In this document: in pieces, positions 58,461 to 64,000 of the stretch
Layout: each line of letters opens with the position of its first letter
How positions within the stretch are numbered: position 1 is the first letter of the stretch
NCBI RefSeq assembly: GCF_009299505.1
Contig: NZ_WBSM01000001.1
Span: 434,001 to 498,000, forward strand
Length of the DNA stretch: 64,000 nt
Source of the DNA: Bifidobacterium ramosum
GTDB taxonomy: Bacteria > Actinomycetota > Actinomycetes > Actinomycetales > Bifidobacteriaceae
Direction: 5' to 3'
Made by a program: the position numbers and the translations under genes
The notes under the pieces: generated by a model
What the model was told of the DNA's origin: nothing
The model's database searches: none
Seen by the model: the letters and a program-made list of their open reading frames with translations, nothing else

Positions 58461-59377
58461 TTCGCCGCTCCCATGTCACGCAGACGGAACACACGGCCCA
58501 CGTATTTGTCATCGCCCATGTCGTGGTTTGACTGGACGCCATAGTGTGCCACGTAGTCGGTGCCGGCCTGTTTGAACATGACGAGCTCGTACGTGTGCCA
58601 GCCGGCGCTCACGGTGGCCTCGGTGCCGAACTCGTACGTTACCCAGTTCTCCGTGTATTCGATCTTGCGGCTCGTATACAGTTTCCCGTCGATGAGGAAA
58701 CGGCAGGTCGCCACTCCTGACTGGTTCTTACCCTTCTCAGGCGTGCTGATGCACATGAACACCTTCAATTCCACGTTGCGGTCCGTGGGGAAGAACCAGG
58801 ATTGTTTCGCGAAGCTGCCGCGATTCGTGTTGGACACCGTTCCGTCGATGTTCTCCGCCCATCGGAACTGGACGCCCATGGAGGCGCCGTGCACGAGTGC
58901 ATACCTCAAATCGCCGGCGGCGGTGGCGCTCTGCGTGTTGCGGGCGCCTGCCGGCAGTCTCATGTATCCGACTGCGGTCGCACCCTCCGGCAACGCGGGC
59001 ACTACGGGTGACGAGCTCGGCGTGCCCTGCGTGACGCCCAATACCACATGATTGTCCGTATCGGAATCGGAATGGGCCATGACCCAGATCGCGTCGATTC
59101 GCGGATTCGTGCCGTCGCCGACGCCCACTTCCGGCGTCAGCGCGGCATCCCACCAAGCGACGCTCATACCATCCTGCCCATTACGCTGGCATACGGCCGC
59201 GCCCTCCGCGACTGCGTACCTCATGTCCGTGCGTCCTGTCACGGTGCCTCCGGACAGGATGCCCGTGGATTGCCATTCGCGTTCGATGATCTTGCGCAAT
59301 ACGCGCGCGGTAGTGCCTTCGCCGGCCGCGTTCTGCGCGACACCGAACGCCGTCGTGCCCAAATCGGTCGTAGCCAT
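58457..59377 (-). CDS. Putative baseplate / tail appendage protein
   Basis: 306 residues. The N-terminal ~150 residues (IDAIWVMAHSDSDTDNHVVLGVTQGTPSSSPVVPALPEGATAVGYMRLPAGA) match a module found in baseplate and fibre proteins of Gram-positive siphoviruses. The C-terminal half is beta-rich (FRWAENIDGTVSNTN, WHTYELVMF), possibly another receptor- or wall-binding head. ATG 59377 is chosen for AAGGAGA 6 bases upstream; the longer upstream frame overlaps the distal tail gene. Confidence 0.6.
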   Translation of the reverse strand: MATTDLGTTAFGVAQNAAGEGTTARVLRKIIEREWQSTGILSGGTVTGRTDMRYAVAEGAAVCQRNGQDGMSVAWWDAALTPEVGVGDGTNPRIDAIWVMAHSDSDTDNHVVLGVTQGTPSSSPVVPALPEGATAVGYMRLPAGARNTQSATAAGDLRYALVHGASMGVQFRWAENIDGTVSNTNRGSFAKQSWFFPTDRNVELKVFMCISTPEKGKNQSGVATCRFLIDGKLYTSRKIEYTENWVTYEFGTEATVSAGWHTYELVMFKQAGTDYVAHYGVQSNHDMGDDKYVGRVFRLRDMGAAK

Positions 59378-59388
59378 TTCCAGTCTCC

Positions 59389-60270
59389 TTACATGTATGT
59401 GTCGCGGCAGAGCACGCTCACTCCCGCGTTCACGCCGCCCGCGCTCAGCAACGTGCACTGCAGTTCCCCGAACGGGGGCACCGTGGGGAAATCGCGCTTC
59501 GCGAGGTACTGGCTCACGTCCACGCCGTCCAGCGTGGCCGTGCGCGCCCTCGAGTCCAATACGACGGGGTGCCCGACCTGCACCGATCCCGTGTAGGTCA
59601 GGGACCGATCGCCGTTGAACACGAGGGCGACGCCGTTGGGCCAATCCCCGCCCAACGTGTACACGGGATAGGCGCGCGAACTTCCGGCGTTCGATATCAC
59701 GCAACGATTCGACGCGTCCGGATTCCGCTCCCCGTATCGCAGGGGGAACACGAGCCCCTTGCTGATCTCCGCGAAGTACATGCCGCCGTCCGCGCGCAGC
59801 GCGGGCGACAGCATGTACCGGCACGGACTCCACCCCAGCCGTTCCGGACGCGGGCATACAAGCGTGGTACGGCAGTCCACGGCGAGACGGTCGTGACGTT
59901 TCGCGTCGATCGTGTGCGTGGCGTACCCCTCCACGTATGTATCCATGTCCGCGTCGACCACGCGCAGTTTGACCAACCGGTGCGCGGTCTGCGTGACGGC
60001 CATGAGATAGTCGAGCGTTTCGGCCCGGCCGGTGTCCGACGTAATGGACCAGTACATGGTGACGGTGCGTGCCGCATACAGGATGTCCTGCTCGTCGATG
60101 TCATGCGCGCCGTCTCCCTGACCTCGTTCCGTCATGCTCACCTTCGCGTCCGGCGTCCCGTACCACCCTTCGATGCCGTCGGGGGAGAGCAGGAGGCCCG
60201 CGCCGCGTGCGGAGCCCTCGAACTGTATCGTGTCGTCGTCGGTAACGAGCTGCGCATAGTAGACGCTCAT
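59389..60270 (-). CDS. Distal tail protein (Dit)
   Basis: 293 residues. Forms the hexameric ring joining tail tube and baseplate. The order tape measure, then this gene, plus the N-terminal YYAQLVTDDDTIQFEGSARGAG and a beta-rich C-terminus with SLTYTGSVQVGHPVVLDSRARTATLDG, fit siphovirus Dit/tail component proteins. ATG overlaps the tape measure stop (ATGA). Confidence 0.75.
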   Translation of the reverse strand: MSVYYAQLVTDDDTIQFEGSARGAGLLLSPDGIEGWYGTPDAKVSMTERGQGDGAHDIDEQDILYAARTVTMYWSITSDTGRAETLDYLMAVTQTAHRLVKLRVVDADMDTYVEGYATHTIDAKRHDRLAVDCRTTLVCPRPERLGWSPCRYMLSPALRADGGMYFAEISKGLVFPLRYGERNPDASNRCVISNAGSSRAYPVYTLGGDWPNGVALVFNGDRSLTYTGSVQVGHPVVLDSRARTATLDGVDVSQYLAKRDFPTVPPFGELQCTLLSAGGVNAGVSVLCRDTYM

Positions 60271-63200
60271 CGGGTTCCCGCCTCCCTCATCGCGTTGCGG
60301 TACAGGATGCTCGCGGCCGTATGCAGATCCTCATCGGCGCGGATCACCTTGATCGGCATGTTCTGCGTCACGTTCACGACCTTGCCCGGCATACTGCGAG
60401 AGACGGGCGAATACCCGGAGCGATCCACGCCGTTCATGCCGTACGCGTAATTGAATGCCACGCCGGGCTTGAGGGTCGAGCTCAAACGGTCCATGCGCTT
60501 GCGCACGAACGCCGTCGAGTCGGCGATGCCCAATCCCATGCCTTTGCCGATCATGAGACCGACCTGGTCGCGGAACACTCGCGATGGCGAATGGATGTGG
60601 AGCACGCTTTTGGCCCAGTCGAGCACGCTGCTGCCGAGACCGCTGATCGTGTCCCTGAGCCATCCCATCGCGCCGCCGACGCCCTCGATGAGACCGCTGA
60701 TGATCTGCCGGCCGGTGTCGTACAGCCATGTTCCCGCGCCGCTGACCGCGCCGAGCACGACACCACGGATACGGCCGACCGTGTTTGCGACGTTCTGGAT
60801 GCCGTTGGACACGGCTCGCGTGATGCCGTTCCAGATGCCGGAGAGGAACGAGCTTACACCCGACCACACGGACCGCCATACGCCGCTGATCACGTTCAGC
60901 ACGCTGCGGATCACACCGCTCACGGCGTTGACCGCCGTGGCCACGACGGAACGTATCGCGTTCCACACTCCGACGGCGAACGAACCGACCGCACTCCACA
61001 CGCTCACCCAAACGCCGCGGATCACTCCGAGCGTTTCGGAGATCACGCCGGAGACGGCGATGATAGCCGCGCCGATGGCTGTTTTGATCGCGTTCCACAC
61101 GGCCGATGCGAACGAGCCGACCGAAGTCCACACGTTCTCCCATACGTTTTTGATGCCTTGCAACACGTTGCCGATGAAGTCGGCGATGGCCTGCACGATC
61201 GGCTTGAGGAAGCCGCTGATCGCGTCCCACGCGGTCACGGCCACCGAGGAGATGCCGTTCCATATCGTGACCAGCACGGCCGCCAGCACGATGAACACGT
61301 TCTTGATGAACTCGCCGATTCCGGTGACGATCGGCATGAGGAACCCTCTGATAGCGGTCCACACGCTCGTGAAGGCGTTCGAAATGGTCGTAAGAATGCC
61401 GGTGAAGAACGATACGACGCCGTTCCATGCATCCTGTATGCCGCCGGTGATAGACGCCCACAGGTCGGTGAGGAACCGGCTCACGTCGTCCCATGCCGAC
61501 GTGACGCCATCGGACATCGACTGCCACAGGCCTGTGAACCAGTCGGACAGCCCCTGCCACAGACCTTTGGCCGTGTCCACAATCGAGCTCCACGTATCCG
61601 ACAGCCACGACGTGAACGAGCTCCATGCCTTGCGGCCGGTCTCGGTCTGGGTGAAGAACCATGCGAGTCCGGCGACGACCGCGGCGATCGCGGCTGCGAT
61701 CAGTCCCCATGGGCCGAGGCCCAAGGCGGTGGACAGGCCCTTGATGCCGCCGCCCGCGAGTTTCGCGGCCTTCTGCAGGCCGCCGATTTTACCTGCGATC
61801 TTGCCGAGGTTGGACAGCAGGCCGCCGGCCTTCGGGTCGAGCAGGCCGATCGCGTCGGAGATGGACGAGAACACTCCGTCGCCGGATTTGACCGCGTCGA
61901 ATGCGATGGACGCGGCCGCTTCGAGATCCTTGAACGTCTTGACGCCCGAGGACACCGACTGGCCGATCTTGAGCGTCGCGAACGCGCCGCCCAGACCGGC
62001 GACGATCGACGTGACGAGAGCGCCGTTGTCAAGGAACCATTTCAAGGCGTTGGCCGTGAGCTTGACCGCGTTCGCGAACACGGTCAGGTCGATCTTGGCG
62101 AGACCGGCCAACGCGTCGACGAGCGGCTGCACCCAGCCGGACGCGGATTGACCAAGGCCGGACAGCTTCTCCCTGACGGTGTTCCATAGGTCGATGACCG
62201 CGTCACGCGCCTTGAGGATCGCGTCGACGAGCGGCGAATCCTCCTCCACGTCGAACGCGTTGCGCAGCGCTCCGGTGAAGTCGCCGTTCATGATCAGGTC
62301 ACGAAGACCGGTGAACGCGTCGCCCACCCATGAGACGGCCGCCTTGACGCGGGTCTTCATGTCGTTCAACGTCCCGCCGACCGATTCGACGGCCTGACGC
62401 ATCGGTTCGGGCAGTTGCTGCGCCACGCTGCCCACCGCGTCCATGATGCCGGGCACGAGCCCCCTGGCGATCTGGATGACGCGTGGCACGACGTTCTTGA
62501 CGACCGTGACGGCCGACGTGACCAGTTCGGACGTGAGCCCCGTCATGTCGGCGTTGTCCTTGCCGAGCTCCGCGAGCCAGTTGCCCCACGCGGCCTTCAT
62601 CGACCCGACGGAACCCTCGATGGTGGTCGCGGCCTCCTTGGCGGTGGTGCCGCTGATGTCGAGTTTTTTCTGCACTCGGCTGATGGCCTCGACCACGTCC
62701 GCGAACGAGTCGATCGACAGGTCGTTGCCCTGCTTCATGACCGCGGGCAGCTTGTTCGCGTCGGAGATGAGCCTCTTCATCTCCTCCTGTGTGCCGCCAT
62801 ACCCCAGTTTGAGGTTGTCGAGCATCGTGTAGTTCTGCTTCGCGAACCCCTGATACGCCCATTGCAGGCTTTCGAGGTCGGTGCCCATCTTGTTGGCGTT
62901 GTCCGCCATGTCCACGAGCGCCTGGTTGCCCATTCTGGCGGCCTCGGCGGTGTTCCCGCCGAGCGAGCTGACCAATGAGGCGGCGAAGCTCGTGACCTGG
63001 TTCATGTAGTCGTTCGCGGAGACGCCCGCGGTCCGGTACGCCTGGGCGGCGTACTCCTGCACGGTCTTGGACGCGTCCTTGAACAGCGTGTCGACGCCGC
63101 CGACGGCCTGCTCCCATGTGGCGTACGCATCCAACGCGCTCTTGCCGATCATCCCGATCGCGGGTATCGCGGCCGCGCTTGCCGCCAGACCGGCCTTGCC

Positions 63201-63416
63201 GATGCCGGCAAGCACCTTGCCCGCGCCGGACGCGATCTTCGACACTGCGCCGCCGAGCGTGGACGACAGACGGCCGGCGAAACCGTTACCGGCCGCCTCG
63301 CCGGCTCTCTGGCCGGTCGTTTTCGCCGGCCCTTCGAACGCGGCCTCGATCGCGCGGCCGACGCCCTTCATGCTGGGCACGATCGCCACGTACGCCTGCG
63401 CGAGCTGGTATGCCAT
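60267..63416 (-). CDS. Tail tape measure protein
   Basis: 1049 residues. Sets tail length and enters the host on injection. The N-terminal third has the phage tape-measure signature (AYATWEQAVGGVDTLFKDASKTVQEYAAQAY, YRTAGVSANDYMNQVTSFAASL, KGVGRAIEAAF). The middle and C-terminal parts are a long series of Trp-containing hydrophobic repeats (WNGISSVAVTAWDAI, IWNGITRAVSNG types). GAGGAG lies 8 bases before ATG 63416. By the usual 0.15 nm per residue the tail would be about 150 nm. Confidence 0.93.
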   Translation of the reverse strand: MAYQLAQAYVAIVPSMKGVGRAIEAAFEGPAKTTGQRAGEAAGNGFAGRLSSTLGGAVSKIASGAGKVLAGIGKAGLAASAAAIPAIGMIGKSALDAYATWEQAVGGVDTLFKDASKTVQEYAAQAYRTAGVSANDYMNQVTSFAASLVSSLGGNTAEAARMGNQALVDMADNANKMGTDLESLQWAYQGFAKQNYTMLDNLKLGYGGTQEEMKRLISDANKLPAVMKQGNDLSIDSFADVVEAISRVQKKLDISGTTAKEAATTIEGSVGSMKAAWGNWLAELGKDNADMTGLTSELVTSAVTVVKNVVPRVIQIARGLVPGIMDAVGSVAQQLPEPMRQAVESVGGTLNDMKTRVKAAVSWVGDAFTGLRDLIMNGDFTGALRNAFDVEEDSPLVDAILKARDAVIDLWNTVREKLSGLGQSASGWVQPLVDALAGLAKIDLTVFANAVKLTANALKWFLDNGALVTSIVAGLGGAFATLKIGQSVSSGVKTFKDLEAAASIAFDAVKSGDGVFSSISDAIGLLDPKAGGLLSNLGKIAGKIGGLQKAAKLAGGGIKGLSTALGLGPWGLIAAAIAAVVAGLAWFFTQTETGRKAWSSFTSWLSDTWSSIVDTAKGLWQGLSDWFTGLWQSMSDGVTSAWDDVSRFLTDLWASITGGIQDAWNGVVSFFTGILTTISNAFTSVWTAIRGFLMPIVTGIGEFIKNVFIVLAAVLVTIWNGISSVAVTAWDAISGFLKPIVQAIADFIGNVLQGIKNVWENVWTSVGSFASAVWNAIKTAIGAAIIAVSGVISETLGVIRGVWVSVWSAVGSFAVGVWNAIRSVVATAVNAVSGVIRSVLNVISGVWRSVWSGVSSFLSGIWNGITRAVSNGIQNVANTVGRIRGVVLGAVSGAGTWLYDTGRQIISGLIEGVGGAMGWLRDTISGLGSSVLDWAKSVLHIHSPSRVFRDQVGLMIGKGMGLGIADSTAFVRKRMDRLSSTLKPGVAFNYAYGMNGVDRSGYSPVSRSMPGKVVNVTQNMPIKVIRADEDLHTAASILYRNAMREAGTR

Positions 63417-63437
63417 CAGCGGTGCTCCTCTGTTCTG

Positions 63438-64000
63438 TTATCCGTCCGCGCCGTCCGGAGTGCCGGACCGGTATGGTTCCGCTCCGATGTCGACGAACCG
63501 TTGGCTGCGGTATTCCTCGAATTCCTCGAGGGTCATCGCCACCGGCTTGATGGCGCGCCCCCGAGACTCCGGCACGGTCCGGCCGGGCTGCCGTTCCGTT
63601 TTCTTCGTTCCCGGACGCGGCAGCGGCTCGGGCCGTGGCCCGCGTTTCTTCGGGTCGGCGTTGCCCCACATCCACATGTTCATCTGGTCGGCCTGCAGGG
63701 CGAGCAGATGTTCGACGGGCGTCCATGCGTCCGGCACGTCGAGCCGGCGCCACACGAGGGAGCCGGGAGGCAGGTTCGCCGCGAGGTCCGCGCACGTGCC
63801 GACGCGGATCCCGCCATCCCATAGGTCGTCGAGGTCGAGCCCGTATGTTCGCCGCATGTCGGCCCGCAGCAGGTCCGGGCATTCATGCAGCAGGCATACG
63901 AGCGTCAGGAGTTTGGGGCGCTCTTCTCCAGCAGCTCGCCCATGAACTCCGTCACGGCCTTCATGGGGATGCGTCCGGTGGCGGGATCGCGCAATGCGGC
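63438..64000 (-). CDS. Tail assembly chaperone, -1 frameshift (GT) product, 5' end outside window
   Basis: Reads in the frame after the slippery site: PKLLTLVCLLHECPDLLRAD, then MRRTYGLDLDDLWDGG and an Arg/Pro-rich tail, ending just before the tape measure gene. The MRRTYGLDLDDL segment is typical of the second chaperone frame of Gram-positive siphoviruses. There is no ribosome binding site for an independent start at 63857, so synthesis by -1 slippage at CCCAAAC (63911-63917) from the upstream frame is the natural reading. Confidence 0.8.
   Translation of the reverse strand, partial: RIARSRHRTHPHEGRDGVHGRAAGEERPKLLTLVCLLHECPDLLRADMRRTYGLDLDDLWDGGIRVGTCADLAANLPPGSLVWRRLDVPDAWTPVEHLLALQADQMNMWMWGNADPKKRGPRPEPLPRPGTKKTERQPGRTVPESRGRAIKPVAMTLEEFEEYRSQRFVDIGAEPYRSGTPDGADG
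63905..64000 (-). CDS. Tail assembly chaperone, zero-frame (G) product, C-terminus only
   Basis: The last 31 residues (ALRDPATGRIPMKAVTEFMG to KSAPNS) of the zero-frame chaperone, ending at 63905 just two codons after the slippery heptamer. G and GT products bind the tape measure during tail assembly. Confidence 0.7.
   Translation of the reverse strand, partial: AALRDPATGRIPMKAVTEFMGELLEKSAPNS
63911..63917 (-). promoter_or_regulatory. Programmed -1 frameshift site CCCAAAC
   Basis: In the zero frame the codons are GCC CCA AAC, so the heptamer C-CCA-AAC fits the X-XXY-YYZ rule exactly. A slip by -1 joins the first chaperone frame to the second, as in the lambda G-GT arrangement. Confidence 0.8.

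Larger units (their letters stand above)
47480..64000 (-). mobile_element. Siphovirus-like prophage, lysis and tail end (continues beyond the window)
   Basis: From just downstream of dnaJ to the right edge every gene is on the minus strand, tightly packed with overlapping starts and stops, in the order of a siphovirus late operon: tail chaperones, tape measure, distal tail, baseplate, fibres, receptor-binding proteins, endolysin, holin. The left boundary is set by dnaJ and tandem repeats at 47519-47551. No integrase, repressor, capsid or terminase is in the window; these should lie to the right, with the integrase near the far attachment site. The exact core site cannot be fixed without the other junction. 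Confidence 0.9.

Overview
The window looks like a Bifidobacterium chromosome (high-G+C actinobacterium). Transketolase and transaldolase of the fructose-6-phosphate (bifid) shunt sit side by side, the L-lactate dehydrogenase matches the bifidobacterial Ldh1 type as I remember it, WhiA and an actinobacterial-type RapZ are present, and start sites carry AGGAGG-like ribosome binding sites. The species cannot be fixed from the sequence alone.

Positions 1-47.4 kb are ordinary chromosome. 1-5.2 kb: 5' part of a succinate dehydrogenase/fumarate reductase flavoprotein gene, a single-domain alkyltransferase-family gene, and the leftward operon yraN-comM-dprA, whose upstream region holds two perfect DnaA boxes and 11-bp tandem repeats. 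5.5-9.7 kb: an orphan sugar-binding-type lipoprotein, isocitrate dehydrogenase and a GuaB3-type protein. 9.9-13 kb: an unknown gene, an apparently leaderless acyl-CoA ligase gene and def. 13.2-19.7 kb: the translation/lipid block rpsB-tsf, a small hydrolase, pyrH-frr-cdsA-rlmN. 19.8-28.3 kb: uvrA (with a perfect actinobacterial LexA box), uvrC, aroE, rapZ, whiA. 28.5-35.9 kb: pgk, tpiA, secG, ldh, a HAD phosphatase, then hisF, hisI and trpE. 35.9-41.2 kb: two MATE exporters around an unknown gene, and BrnQ, which overlaps one MATE gene tail to tail. 41.4-47.4 kb: tal and tkt, then hrcA-dnaJ behind a perfect CIRCE operator.

From just after dnaJ to the right edge (about 47.5-64 kb) lies one end of a siphovirus-like prophage, all transcribed leftward. 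In transcription order it encodes tail-assembly chaperones with a canonical CCCAAAC slippery site, the tape measure, distal tail protein, baseplate and tail-tip proteins, a long tail fibre, small linker proteins, three consecutive putative receptor-binding proteins (RBPs), a small membrane protein, a GH25 endolysin, a 33-residue peptide and an r1t-type holin. No integrase, capsid or replication genes are in the window; they should lie to the right. Bifidobacterial prophages integrated at dnaJ2 have been described, some with a tyrosine-recombinase shufflon (Rin) acting on the RBP; the position here fits that class.

The most interesting feature is that all three RBP genes contain a run of exactly eight Gs, and all three are out of frame in the same direction. 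A ninth G, or a -1 ribosomal slip, would join each to a downstream Ig-like or carbohydrate-binding-like tail domain. This suggests poly-G phase variation, or translational frameshifting, controlling host-range proteins. No inverted cassettes or recombinase are visible. A homopolymer undercall must be excluded first.
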